DNA of 64,000 nt from assembly GCA_036924085.1 (NCBI GenBank), contig JAVGWX010000019.1, positions 11,704,196 through 11,768,195 of the forward strand, given 5' to 3'. Position numbers and translations under genes: made by a program. The notes below the pieces were generated by a model. That model saw nothing but the letters and a program-made list of their open reading frames with translations. It did not search any database and was not told the origin of the DNA. The DNA is from Ariolimax columbianus. Lineage: Eukaryota; Mollusca; Gastropoda; Stylommatophora; Arionidae. Shown piece after piece: positions 1 through 10,536 of the stretch (position 1 is the first letter of the stretch; every line of letters starts with the position of its first letter).

Positions 1-507
1 TCGAACGCCTGTCCTGGTGCTTTAAAAAAGCATAATCCAGTGAATACCAGCACACTGCGACATTCCAGGCAATGAGGAGGCGGACAGACTCACCAGAGAC
101 GGAGGAATGCTGCAGCAGAGTGATATAGAAATCACATCCAGCATTAATCAGGGCAACGTATAGTGCAAAATGGAAATAAGTCCACCCTGACCACATAGAA
201 AACGACGCCTACCATCAACTTTTCAGGCGAGACCAGGTGACCATCCTCCGGCTACAGACAATGACACCATCTGTACAACAAGTTCAAGATTGGCACTACG
301 GACCTTTGTGCCTGCGGCACTGCTCCCGTGAAGGCAGAACATAATATGCAGTCCTGCCCACTGTATACCGACAAAAGAAGTAGCATTTGGCAACAGTCAG
401 TGTCCGTCCACGAGAAGCTGTACGGAAGATTACATAGCCTTGAGTCAGCTGCTGCCTTCGTTATAGTCATTGAAGTCGAGTTCTGAAGACGAACGAGGAA
501 GAAGAAG
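1..507 (+). mobile_element. LINE-A2 retrotransposon 3' fragment (RNase H end, CxC-H-C knuckle, GAA tail)
   Basis: This is the C-terminal end of a non-LTR retrotransposon ORF2, cut by the window edge. At 53-91 the frame reads HCDIPGNEEADRL, the last RNase H catalytic block, but the usual W before IPAHC is a TGA stop. After frame breaks, 304-357 reads a knuckle with C-x-C, then H, then C (CACGT...EHNMQSCPLY). The frame from about 409 ends with KLYGRLHSLESAAAFV and stops at TGA 484-486. The 3' end is a short GAA run at about 498-507. The domain order matches LINE-A elsewhere in the window, but the sequence is clearly a different subfamily. The element is dead. Its last about 20 bases match the SINE1 tail at 49.26 kb. 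Confidence 0.8.
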
Positions 508-1540
508 TATGAAAACGTGAGTAGACTGAACCAGGTAGCATTGTTTAAAAGATAAATAGATGTGATTAGATGAGAGCGTATGATAACGACAAATGTTAGT
601 AAAGCCAATTGCTAGCGATTGCCGTGCTTACTTACTCATTCCCTTACCATACATATCAATAAATGGCATGGTCTCTCTTTCTTGTCCGTTCAGCTTCTAT
701 GCTATCTTGATAGAAATGGTAAACTGATGTCCGCTTGCTAGGCCAGTCACGTATGACCCTGCTAATGCCCTGTACCCAATGACTTTCCAGGTTGACCTTG
801 AATGGCCTTCACGGCTGTTATTACTGTTTACGTAAGATAGCCCACAATATCTTCCAACTAGCCCGCCAATCTTTTACTTTATCTTGCTTCCTACATCGAG
901 GTTGTGGACTTTGAACTGTGATGCTATAAAATATACATTTTTCCCGATTGCAGAAAAAAACATAAAACAAACACAGCGATAATAGCTAATTTAAAAAATA
1001 AACACTTTGCGTAGGAGTCTAAAATATTACCAGTTATTTGAAGCTGTCGACCTGGAACTCACTCGAAAGAGAATCGAACTGTGTTTCATTTTTAGCACCT
1101 TGATTTAATCAATTATGGATTTGTAAATAATTTGGATTATATCGATCTAGCTTTCTTTTTAAGTGGTTATTTCCTTGTAGGCTTGTGTCTAAGTTATATG
1201 TCATGGCGAGTGCACTCTAAAAGGGCGTGTGAGTATAGCAACTTTATGGGACATCGCTAAATAACCTAACTGGAGGTGGGCTGGAAAGTGCTTCATGACT
1301 TGCCACAACTAGAATGTCCTTACGGCGTAATAGAGACAAACGAAGAATGAGAATCAAGTAAATATTAAAGTTAAAAATCAGATATCTAAAAAAAAAATAA
1401 AGGGAATAAATTGTTAGGAGAGTCTACACACGCATTATATTATTTCAGAATTGTTCATGTTAATGTAAGCCTCAACGACATACTTTCACGTCTTTCATTA
1501 AGTACAGAATAGCTAGTCCCGCTACCAGAGTAATGGTAAT
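508..1540. other. AT-rich intergenic DNA, nothing recognised
   Basis: I see no coding signal, tandem repeat or TE domain between the LINE-A2 end and the mariner relic. All frames are heavily interrupted. Confidence 0.5.
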
Positions 1541-1542
1541 AC

Positions 1543-2193
1543 GCCAGGGACGGTCATTAAGTAAGAGCAATTTTATTACAGGACACAAAAAGGCTCTTTA
1601 GTAATACTCCATGTAGGGATTATGACGATCGAGCAGCATACTCAATATAGCATACAGCATGGCAGCCTTGCTGTCGACCATGGAAGAACAACGAAGCGTT
1701 ATTAATTTTGTTGAGGTCAGATTGCTTGAAACCGTATAACATCTACAGAAATATGGAGGTTAAGTATGGGGATAAATGTTTAAGTCAGAAGAGAGTGTAG
1801 GAATATATATAATTTTGTTGTCAAAACGGAAGACAAAAAGTTATTGATGAACCGTGTCGTGGGAGACCAGAAAACGATGTATCTGACACAGTGGAAAAGA
1901 AGATCAACCAGTTGGTCCGTTTCAACAGGCGAGTTTGTATTGATGAAATAGTCATAGATGTCCACATGATTCACGGCGCTGCGCACACACTTATCCGTTA
2001 TGGTCACGGTTGTAGGAAAGTGTGCAGCAGATAGGCACCAAGGCAGCTGACAACGAGGTGATGAAGGAGATATAAATTGGCTGAAGGTCATACCAAAAGC
2101 CTTTCTCTCTAGAGGGCACCCACAAGCTAGTGGGCAAGTGGACAAAGTATGCTTGAATTATCGTGGCTATATGCTCATATGTAAAAAAATAAA
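1543..2193 (+). mobile_element. Mariner-type DNA transposon relic with internal deletion
   Basis: This is a fragment of a mariner (Tc1/mariner superfamily, SETMAR-like group) transposase gene. An ATG at 1659 starts MAALLSTMEEQRSVINF, the typical start of the paired-like DNA-binding region. At 1856-2029 the frame reads GRPENDVSDTVEKKINQLVR followed by the second helix-turn-helix and the linker ending RKVCS. At about 2094-2193 the text jumps to the transposase C-terminus (EGTHKLVGKWTKYA, then SYVKK). The whole catalytic DDD region between them is missing, and there are several stops and frameshifts. The left end at 1543-1580 resembles a mariner terminal inverted repeat. No matching right repeat is seen before the LINE-C relic begins at about 2195. 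Confidence 0.72.
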
Positions 2194-2194
2194 A

Positions 2195-2760
2195 CACACA
2201 TCTTTTCTAAATAATATTTCTTAATATCCAATCTGGACCTTTCTTTAGTTAATTTGCATCTGTGCCCTCTTATTCTCGTTGGTGGTTGTATTTAAAAAAA
2301 AATCTCGTCATAGTCTAATTTAACCTTTTATGTGATTATCTTAAAAACATGTATCAAGTCACATCGAATTCTTCTCTTTTCTAGTAACTGAAGACAGCTT
2401 TTTCTGAGTACTTTCTCGTAACTGTAATTCTGGAATTCTAATATCAGTTTTGTCGCTTGTCTTTGTATCCTTTTCAGCATGTTTATATCCCCTCTACGAT
2501 AAGGACTCCACACCTGTACAGAGTACTCCAATCTAGGCCTATCCAATGATTTATGCAGTTTGAGAATCACGTCCTTACTCGTCTGTTTAATATTTATTTT
2601 CATCATACCTGACATTGCATTTTCCTTTTCACTGATACTTGGATTTGCTCACTCACTTTACCTGTATGCTCTTTTATAACCCCTAGGTCCCTTTCCTGGT
2701 CTATGATTCTAATATTGTCCTCGCCCATTCTGTAATTGTGTTCCATATTCGATCTACCCA
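2195..2760 (-). mobile_element. LINE-C (CR1/L2-like) RT, C-terminal part of a split minus-strand element
   Basis: On the minus strand this encodes the RT thumb and C-terminal region of a CR1/L2-like non-LTR element. Visible blocks are RDLGVIKEHTGKVSEQ, KSLDRPRLEYSVQVWSPYRR, GDINMLKRIQRQATKLI and EKRRIRCDLIHVFKI. The upstream half of the same gene resumes at 4083. The two halves were separated by a LINE-A insertion that duplicated GATCTACCCA (2751-2760 and 4083-4092). Frameshifts and stops make it a pseudogene. The element is cut at about 2195, before its natural 3' end as seen in the 5.7-6.45 kb copy. Confidence 0.85.
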
Positions 2761-4082
2761 CTAAAGAAACTGTACACTGGACGAGTGAGACCAGTTCTCG
2801 AGTATGGCATTTCGGCATGGACAACAGCAGCAAAGGCTAACTTCGATGAAATTAGCAAACTCCAAAACCAAGCCATGAGAGTTATAACAGGAAGCATGAA
2901 GTCAACGCCAATTGTAGAACTTGAAAAGATTACAAAACTGCAATTCATGACCGACAGAAGAGACTGCAGAGCCCAGCAGCAAGCAGAGAAACTCAGAAGA
3001 CTGACTGACCATCCAATGCACCAGAGACTAAACAATTTCGGAAATGGGAAACTAAAGCGCAGAAACTTTGCAGAAATAGCCAAAGCAAAGATGCACGAAG
3101 ACCCCCATGAACGCACTAATACCACCAAAGCCAATCCCTACTGTTCGAAAACCTAGCTGGAGGCAGCATAAATTTCCACAGGTGGTAGAAAATATACCAG
3201 GTATTGGAAACAAAAACTGTCAGACTGAAAAATAAAGAAGAGATACTACCCTGAGCTACATAACGAAAAAACTACCCAAGCATGGACTGGACCCATGCAT
3301 ACACTGACGGTTCTGTAACAAACACAACACAGAACGGAGGGGCAGTAGCATTCCTGAGCCTACCAAATGGCAGAAAAATAACACTATCATTGGCTACTGG
3401 AAAATCCACAAGCAATTTCAGAGCGGAGGCAGAGGCACTGAGGGCGGCAGTGGAAGAAATGGTGACAGGTAAAAGGCCGTAGTCACAGCACTAAAAAGCC
3501 AGAAAAATACTGAAATTAATGATTTAAGAGCAGTACTCTGTCAACTATGCCAGCAGCTCGCACCAAAAAGGGTAGTGGTACAGTGGGTTCCATCCCACTG
3601 CAACATCCAAGGCAACGAGGAGGCAGACAGACTGGCTAAAGAAGGTGCAAGACTAATACAACCAGATACTAGTATGACATACGAAGAGTCAAAACGGCTA
3701 ATTAGAGCTAGATACATGACCAAATGGGAAACCGAACATACTGGCTACACAAAAAAACGATGTCTATTACCAGTTGAACAGAAGCGAGCAGGTCGTGGTC
3801 TTCAGACTACGTACTGGCCACAATAGACTGAGGTACCCCCTATTCAACAAATTGAAGATAGGTGGCACTGACGAATGCTTGTGTGGTAACGGGAAAATGA
3901 CCGCTTAGCATTTGCTGCAAAACTGCCCGACATACGAGAATCAGAGAGAGCAGATGTGGCCATCACCAGTGGCAACACTACACAAGCTCAATGGCAGTGT
4001 CGATAGCCTTTGGATGACCGCCGCTTTTTTCGAAAAAATAATAGTTACTGTCTGACTGCGTACGAAGAAGAAGAAGAAGAAG
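2761..4082 (+). mobile_element. LINE-A copy, 5'-truncated and degraded, inserted in LINE-C
   Basis: The copy starts within the post-RT region (KKLYTGRVRPVLEYG) and runs through RNase H and the knuckle to a (GAA)n tail at about 4064-4082. A 10-bp TSD, GATCTACCCA, lies at 2751-2760 and 4083-4092. Visible blocks are THAYTDGSV (RNase H first Asp), AEAEAL (Glu) and WVPSHCNIQGNEEADRLAKE (His/Asp). Relative to the 14.66 kb copy it lacks about 50 bp at about 3470, removing the LLTDAL Asp block. It also has frameshifts around 3160 and 3760 and a stop in the knuckle region (TAG at about 3906). It is non-functional. Confidence 0.9.
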
Positions 4083-5690
4083 GATCTACCCATGTGGATG
4101 ACTCTACATGTATCTATATTCAACTCCAATTGCCATTTCACATACCAGTCTTGAATTTGACCTAAATCCGACCTCAGTATATCAACTTCTGCTATAGATG
4201 AGACACTCCTACATCGATTTGTATCGTCTGCAAATGTTGTAATCATGGATTTTATATCAATGTCCAAATCGTTTATATATGTAAAGAACAATACTGGTCT
4301 CAAAACCGAGCAATGTGGCACTCCACTTTTACGTCACACCACTCAGAGTACTCCATATTCATGCACACTCTCTGCCTTCTCCCCGCTAACCAACTTTCAA
4401 TCCATTCGGCAACTTCCCCACCTATTCTATGAGGTTATCATTTTTTAAATAATCTTCGACGATGTACTCTATAAAAAGACTTTGCAAAATCTAGATAAAT
4501 AACATCTACTGGTTCCCCCTTATCGATCATTTTAGTAACCTCCTCCATGAATTCCAATAGATTTGTTAATCACGATCTCCTTCTAGTAAACCCGAATATT
4601 TATGATTAGATTAAACCTGTCTAGATGCGTTACAATGTTTTCTTTGATTATTGATTCTAACATTTTACAGACTATGCTCGTTAAACTCACCGGTCTATAA
4701 TTTGCTGGATCTGATTTCGATCTATTTTTCAATAATAGGATAATTCCTACATCTTTCCAATCCCGTGGAACAATCCCTATTGCAAGTGATTGAGAACATA
4801 ATATAGCCAATAGTTTTGCAAGTTGTTCTCTAATTTCAAATAGCAATTTTAGATGAATACCATCTTGACCTTGACATTTATTCACTTTTAATCCGTCCAA
4901 TTTTTTTAAAAACCATTTCCTCCGTTATACAGATTGATTTTAATCCCACTATATCTATTTCATATTTGAAAATTTCTATAGGCTCTGGGATCTTGGAGCA
5001 GTCTTCTCTTGTGAAGACTGCCAAAGTATTGATTTAGTAGATTTTCTGCCTGCCTATTTTTATTATTATTTTACTTGTACTATCTATGAACGGGCCTACC
5101 TTGTCTTTCCTTCTTTGTGTATTTCTAACGAATAAAAGAAACTTTTACTATCGGTCTTGATCCTATTAGTAATTTTTTTTTTCCAAGTCTATTATTGCTG
5201 CTTTATTCACTTTCTCAGCTATGTTCTGCTTGTTCACATATTTTAAATATGTTTCTTTCGATTTACCTGCCTCTAGATATTTTGTCCATGCTTTATTTTT
5301 AGCTCTTCTACATTTAACTATATATCTAGTTATCCACTTTTTACGCTTGGTGTTTACCTCCCTACAGGGAACACATTCCACTTTTAGTTGTTCTAAAACT
5401 GTTTTGAAACTCTCCCACTCTTGTTCAACATCTGTACCTCCGGCAACATCTTTCCAGATTTTGTGGCTGGCTGTCCCTTTCGTCTTCTAAACATCTGTCT
5501 TAGAGTAGTAGCGAGTATATATTTACTTCTTTCCTTGGTATAAGATCCCAATTGATGATCGGATGGTCGCTTGAGCCAAACAGTTACCCAACGATAACGT
5601 TTTCAATCATTTTTTTCTCTGTAGCAAATAATAGGGCGAAAATGATTTTGCCCTCTGGCAGCTTTCTCTAAATGCTTAATTAAAATAATG
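4083..5690 (-). mobile_element. LINE-C RT and part of the endonuclease (upstream half of the split element)
   Basis: Reading leftward on the minus strand: endonuclease end (GSSDHPIINWDLI, about 5530-5575), linker (MECVPCREVNTKRKKWITRY), RT fingers (QGQDGIHLKLL, NYRPVSLTSIVCKMLESII), motif A (DKGEPVDVIYLDFAKSF, about 4480-4530), motif C (TFADDTN, about 4210-4235) and the edge of the next block ending VIHMGRS at 4083. This is the CR1/L2-like domain order. Frameshifts and stops occur throughout, for example after motif A and around motif B. It continues into 2195-2760 once the LINE-A insertion is ignored, and its N-terminal endonuclease continues at 6455-6590 and about 6960-7300. Confidence 0.85.
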
Positions 5691-6456
5691 GTCAGTTTTG
5701 ACTTTGCAAAAGTCCACATCTACATGGGTATATCCAATATGGAACATATTTCAGAATAGGAGAGAACAATATTAGAAAGATAGATAGGAAAGGGACCTAG
5801 GGGTTATAATAGATCATGCAGGAAAGGTGAGTGAGCAAGTTAAGGTAGCAGTGAAAAAGGCAAATGCAATGTTAGGAATGATAAAAAGAAATATTAAACA
5901 TAGAAGCAAGGAAGTGATAGTCAAACTGTATAAAGCATTAGTTAGACCTAGATTGGAGTACTGCGTACCGGTGTGGAGTCCTTTTCATAGAGGGGATATA
6001 AACATGCTGAAAAGAATACAATAAAGAGCGACAGAGATGATAGTGGGATTCCAGAATTACAGTTATGAGGAAAGACTCATAAAAACCGGCCTACAGTGTC
6101 TAGAAGAGAGAAGAATTCGTGGTGACTTAATACAGGTTTATACGATGATCACATGAATGGATACATTAGACTATAACACGTTTTTTTTCTAAATACAGCC
6201 ACCCACAATAACAAGAGGGCATAGCTACGAGCTGACTAAGGAGAGCTCCAGATTAGATATTAGGAAATACTTTTTTAGTCAGAGAGTGGTTTCTGCTTGG
6301 AATGCATTGCCAGGGGAGGTAATGGAGGCAGGGACAGTTAATGCATTTAAGAATACATTGGATGCGCATAGCTTTTAGAGCAAGGTCATGTAAATGTAAC
6401 TGGTTGTATACAGGATCTTCTAAACCAGTATACCGACGTTAAGTTAAGTTAAGTTA
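5691..6456 (+). mobile_element. LINE-C copy, plus strand, 5'-truncated, with intact 3' end
   Basis: This is a fragment of the same family as the minus-strand LINE-C. It starts near MGISNMEH and contains SEQVKVAVKKANAMLGMIKR and KALVRPRLEYCVPVWSPF in one frame (5827-6024). It then continues with stops through ERRIRGDLIQVYTMI and FFSQRVVSAWNALPGEV, a typical CR1/L2 C-terminus. The 3' end is ACTGGTTGTATACAGGATC followed by CTTCTAAACCAG and a (GTTAA)n run at about 6437-6456. It sits inside the minus-strand LINE-C. The flanks share AATTAAAA (5679-5686, 6457-6464), a possible but low-complexity TSD. Confidence 0.85.
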
Positions 6457-6590
6457 AATTAAAAGGATTTGTCCTTCTGCCATATCCCATTTTATTTCAG
6501 GAAAATTAAAATCCTCCATTAATAATAATTTCCCTGCACTAGCCTTTTTTATGTTACTAATTAACTCAGGACAGGACACTGTAGGGCTAT
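6455..6590 (-). mobile_element. LINE-C endonuclease fragment (DFNFP block)
   Basis: The minus strand reads ASAGKLLLMEDFNFPEIKWD, the AP-endonuclease block (normally GDFN) of CR1/L2-like elements. The first residue of the block is E instead of G. It is the upstream continuation of the endonuclease end at about 5530-5660, separated from it by the plus-strand LINE-C copy. Confidence 0.75.
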
Positions 6591-6596
6591 GTCAAA

Positions 6597-6950
6597 AGAT
6601 TCCTGAGAAATATTCTTGGTTATAAAATGGTTTGACAAAGTTACAAACGACAGACTGTGGGAGAGAGCGGGATACGGTAAATTAGAACAGGAAATCGTAG
6701 GATCAAAGTGGAGATGGACGGGTCATGCATTAGGAAAGCCCCAGGCCAATATCACCAGGTAAACCCTGTCATGGAACCCACAGGGAAGGAGAGGCATATG
6801 TAGACCAAGGAATACACGCAGACGAGATCTGAAGACGGAAATAAAGAAAACATGAACAAACTGGAAGGAATTGAACAAGATTGTACTGGAAAGAGGTGCT
6901 TTGAAAGAGATGGTCGATGGCATTTGGACCCCTCGGTGATATTAGGCAAA
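6597..6950 (+). mobile_element. Non-LTR RT C-terminal fragment, different family
   Basis: The plus strand encodes RFLRNILGYK, then KVTNDRLWERAGYGKLEQEI and SKWRWTGHALGKP, after which a frameshifted RGRPRNT-like Arg-rich block and a final EMVDG-type end follow. This is the common C-terminal signature of RTE-like non-LTR elements. It ends in an A-rich stretch at about 6940-6957. It interrupts the minus-strand LINE-C endonuclease and must be a later insertion. There are several frameshifts. Confidence 0.7.
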
Positions 6951-6957
6951 AAAAATA

Positions 6958-7300
6958 ATTAGCTCCTCATCTTACTCTTTTGAACTTTGAGGCAATCTGT
7001 AGCATACTCCAACCACTGTTTGTTTCATTCCCACTATCTATTACTTCCTCTACACTTTCATTTGTGTTGCCATATGATAGATCATTTTGTATAGTTGTAG
7101 TTACTGAATTCACATAGTATAATACAAAGCCACCTACATTAGCCTTGTCCATAACTACCCTATCCTTCTATTTCAAGTTCACTATCTCAATGTCCTAATA
7201 TGTCTATGATTCTGTTAGTCCAATTATATCTGGGTTTTTTTTTCTACATACAGTTCCAATTCGTTTCTTTTATTTACTATGCCTCTTACCTTTACTTGTG
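6958..7300 (-). mobile_element. LINE-C endonuclease, N-terminal part
   Basis: The minus strand reads NPDIIGLTES (about 7205-7235), then KANVGGFVLYYVNSV (about 7105-7150) and, further on, NETNSGWSMLQIASKF. This is the pattern of the CR1/L2 AP-endonuclease N-terminal half: the GLTES catalytic Glu block, then the GGG-LYV block. Stops separate the blocks. The relic fades out upstream, and 7300-7440 is not assignable. Confidence 0.6.
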
Positions 7301-7439
7301 TTCGTCAATGTGTCAAAACAGGAACAATACTATGATTTTAGTACCAAAACAGAAACCATATATTTTATATGCTGACAACAATATGACATTTCGATCTACA
7401 AACTCACCTACTATTAAATAAAGTGGGCTTTCACATTTA

Positions 7440-8340
7440 CTTAGCACTATTTTAATATATTCAATATTTTAATGTCTTAGTGGGACTAAAACATATCCCT
7501 AAAGAAATCAAACTAGGATCTCTCTTCCCTGAAACTCGCTAAGATAACACGTGATCTTTAAACCTGACAGTTGACGTCACCAGTTCTTGACGTCACGTGA
7601 GCGGAGAACTAAAATCTTCGCATTGTCACAATACAATGTAAAAACAAAGTGCAGCAAATCAATACATATTTGCCTGACCCGCAATGGCACAGTTGATAGA
7701 GGAAAATGTATAAATCCGTAGGACGTTGGTTTGAATCAGGTATGTGACATTTTCTCTCCCTCCATAGTTGTATGATGCAAATCTTTTCAATTGTTTTATT
7801 TGATTTTGATTGACATTTAAAAAGTCCGTCGTTATAGACGGATCAAATCCTAATACAGTTATAAGTGTTCACAAGATATATGCTCTCTGAAGTATAGAAG
7901 AGATTTAGACACGTTGAAACATGTTGACTGTTTTAGATTTTTGTCCATTTCGTTTGTTCACGGGTGTACATTTTCCTCTTCTTCTTGGTCGCTTGTCATG
8001 AGAAAGAATGTTTGTTTTGACTAAACCCAGTGCATTGTAAAGCCGAGCTGGTACGAATTCTCTGGTGGGCTACCACCTCCACCAACCCAAAGGGCCCAAG
8101 GTTTCACTGCGTTTCAATATTGAATAAGGGTAAAGGGCACACTACTGGCAGCGCAACACCGCTTAGAGGGCACTCAACTCAGTTGGACACCATCATCATA
8201 ATGCAAAGCCGTAGATGCGGAAGTCATAGTTGTCTACCCTTTTCACCAGTATCCAGGGACACCTAGATAGTCTCTCATCTGTTAGCTCCATAATGTTTCA
8301 GTTTTGCAATAGGGTACGAGCCAGTCTCATCGCTGTGCAA
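7440..8340. other. Intergenic DNA with a weak tRNA-like head
   Basis: No gene was recognised. At about 7684-7730 there is a tRNA-like pattern with an A-box-like TGGCACAGTTGATAG and a B-box-like GGTTTGAATCA, possibly the head of another SINE. At 8040-8054 lies AAGCCGAGCTGGTAC, repeated exactly at 9296-9310 on the other side of the 30-bp array. Confidence 0.35.
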
Positions 8341-9300
8341 TGTCGAGGAGAGGAAGCTCAGTGTAATGATGAGCAGAGACGCTCAGGGCGGGGTAATGAT
8401 GAGCAGAGACGCTCAGGGCGGCGTAATGCTGAGCAGAGACGCTCAGGGCGGCGTAATGCTGAGGAGAGACGCTCAGGGCGGCGTAATGCTGAGCAGAGAC
8501 GCTCAGGGCGGCGTAATGCTGAGCAGAGACGCTCAGGGCGGCGTAATGCTGAGGAGAGACGCTCAGGGCGGCGTAATGCTGAGCAGAGACGCTCAGGGCG
8601 GCGTAATGCTGAGCAGAGACGCTCAGGGCGGCGTAATGATGAGCAGAGACGCTCAGGGTGGCGTAATGATGAGCAGAGACGCCCAGGGCAGTGTAATGAT
8701 GAGCAGAGACGCTCAGGGCAGTGTAACACTGAGCAGAGACGCTCAGGGCGGCGTAATGCTGAGCAGAGACGCTCAGGGCGGCGTAATGCTGAGCAGAGAC
8801 GCTCAGGGCGGCGTAATGATGAGCAGAGACGCTCATGGCAGTGTAATGATGAGCAGAGACGCTCAGGGCAGTGTAACACTGAGCAGAGACGCTCAGGGCG
8901 GCGTAATGCTGAGCAGAGACGCTCAGGGCGGCGTAATGCTGAGCAGAGACGCTCAGGGCGGCGTAATGCTGAGCAGAGACGCTCAGGGCGGCGTAATGCT
9001 GAGCAGAGACGCTCAGGGCGGCGTAATGCTGAGCAGAGACGCTCAGGGCGGCGTAATGCTGAGCAGAGACGCTCAGGGCGGCGTAATGCTGAGCAGAGAC
9101 GCTCAGGGCAGTGTAATGATGAGCAGAGACGCTCAGGGCAGTGTAATGATGAGCAGAGACGCTCAGGGCAGTGTAATGATGAGCAGAGACGCTCAGGGCA
9201 GTGTAATGATGAGCAGAGACGCCCAGGGCAGTGTAATGATGAGCAGAGACGCTCTATGCAGTGCAGCGCTGTGTAGAGATGCTCAGTGCAGTGCGAAGCC
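8341..9300 (+). repeat. 30-bp minisatellite, about 32 units
   Basis: The unit is GAGCAGAGACGCTCAGGGCG plus a 10-bp variable end (GCGTAATGCT, GTGTAATGAT or GTGTAACACT, among others). About 30 near-perfect copies are flanked by degenerate ones. Units 8671-8820 and 8821-8970 carry a similar order of end variants, suggesting a 5-unit (150-bp) duplication. Because 30 is divisible by 3 and the unit lacks stops in several frames, long ORFs stay open on both strands, including 348 aa at 8230-9276 (+) and 340 aa at 8358-9380 (-). I read these as repeat artefacts, not genes: neither frame shows a recognisable domain outside the repeat. Confidence 0.95.
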
Positions 9301-9539
9301 GAGCTGGTACCGGAGCAATGGCAGACATACATGACAATGCAACGCCAGTAACTGTTGAACAGACTGAATCTCATATTCACAATAGTGAGCCAGAGTGTGG
9401 AAGACAGAATAGCATAAGAACATGTTCTAAAGGTTGGTCTACTCCAGGAGAAGATAATAATGAACTCTTACCTCTCCAATCCTAATTTGAGGGATATAGT
9501 GCAGTGGAACTGGTGAAACGTACGACCGACCGTCAAGAT

Positions 9540-10186
9540 AAATCAGAAATACTGTTGATTCTGCAGAGCAAAGCTGAGGTACTCTCTAAGGCCTTTGATA
9601 CAGTCAATTGTAACCGTCTGTGGAGAATCATGACCAATTCGACGGACCAGCGACATTTGTTAAAATGATGTGACAGTTTCATCTTGACATGTTTGTCCGA
9701 ATTATTGATCAGAGAAACTACTCTGCCTTCCCTACTGTTACTAACGGTGTGAAGCAGGATTGTGTGATGGCCAGGAATACGTTCATAATTATGTTTTATG
9801 CAATCCTGTGGAAGGCCAAAAGTGTTTGCGGTGTTGGAGTTTATCTTCACTATCGCACTAACGACGGGTTATTAAATCTGAGAAGGTTCAAGGCCAAAAC
9901 CAAATTCCTTAAAGTAACTCTACGTGATTTATTTATCTTGATGATTATACATTAAATTTACATACGGAGGATGACATGCATGAAAACGTGGATCGGTTAG
10001 CCACAGCTGGCAAAAACTTAGGCCTCACCATTTCGTTCACAAAAACAAGTTCTATATCAACTGGTTTCAGATATATCCTATTCAGAAACTACAATCACCA
10101 TTTAAAAAAATGTTCACAGACTTAAGTACCTTGTCAGTACTCTATCTCAGGTTATTCACGTAGACGATGAGTTGAATACACAAATA
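9540..10186 (+). mobile_element. RTE-like non-LTR RT relic, first half
   Basis: This is an RT relic on the plus strand. Motif A reads VLSKAFDTVN (about 9578-9607). Motif B is spread over frames as LTVTNGVKQDCVMA (about 9730-9770), followed by YAILWKAKSVC, GVYLHYRT and NLRRFKAKTK. A motif C FADD block is not clearly readable. The text then reaches HVDDELNTQI at 10160-10186, where a LINE-A fragment interrupts it. It resumes at 10537. Many frameshifts; dead. Confidence 0.8.
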
Positions 10187-10536
10187 AACCGAACATACTG
10201 GTTACACCAAAAACGATGCCTATTACCAGTTGAACCGAAGAGAGCAGGTCGTTGTCTTCAGACTTCGCACTGGCCACAATAGACTGAGGTACCACCTATT
10301 CAACAAATTGAAGATAGGTGGTACCGACGAATGCCCGTGCGGTACTGGTAAAATGACCGCTGAACATCTGCTGCAGAACTGCCCGACATACGAGGATCAG
10401 AGAGAGCAGATGTGGCCATCACCAGTGGAACTGCAAGACAAGCTCTATGGCAGTGGCAACAGCCTCAGGATGACCGCCGCTTTTTTCGAAAAAATAATGG
10501 TTACTGTCTGACTGCGTACGAAGAAGAAGAAGAAGA
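10187..10536 (+). mobile_element. LINE-A 3' fragment with 14-bp TSD
   Basis: This 350-bp, strongly 5'-truncated LINE-A covers only the end of RNase H and the knuckle (RREQVVVFRLRTGHNRL, CPCGTGKMTAEHLLQNCP, FFEKIMVTV), then TGA and (GAA)n. It is flanked by TGAATACACAAATA at 10173-10186 and 10537-10550. The target is an RTE-like RT frame: DELNTQI before the insertion and MNTQIARAV after it overlap by the duplicated residues. The reading frame is intact from 10230 to 10511. Confidence 0.95.

Noticed and set aside
1780..2145. 121-codon minus-strand ORF
   Set aside because: It is the antisense of the mariner transposase relic, whose plus-strand motifs are clear.
8230..9380. Three ORFs of 322-348 codons on both strands with Arg-rich or Ser/Leu-rich repeats
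   Set aside because: All lie on the 30-bp minisatellite. They stay open only because the unit is a multiple of 3 without stops, and no domain lies outside the array.
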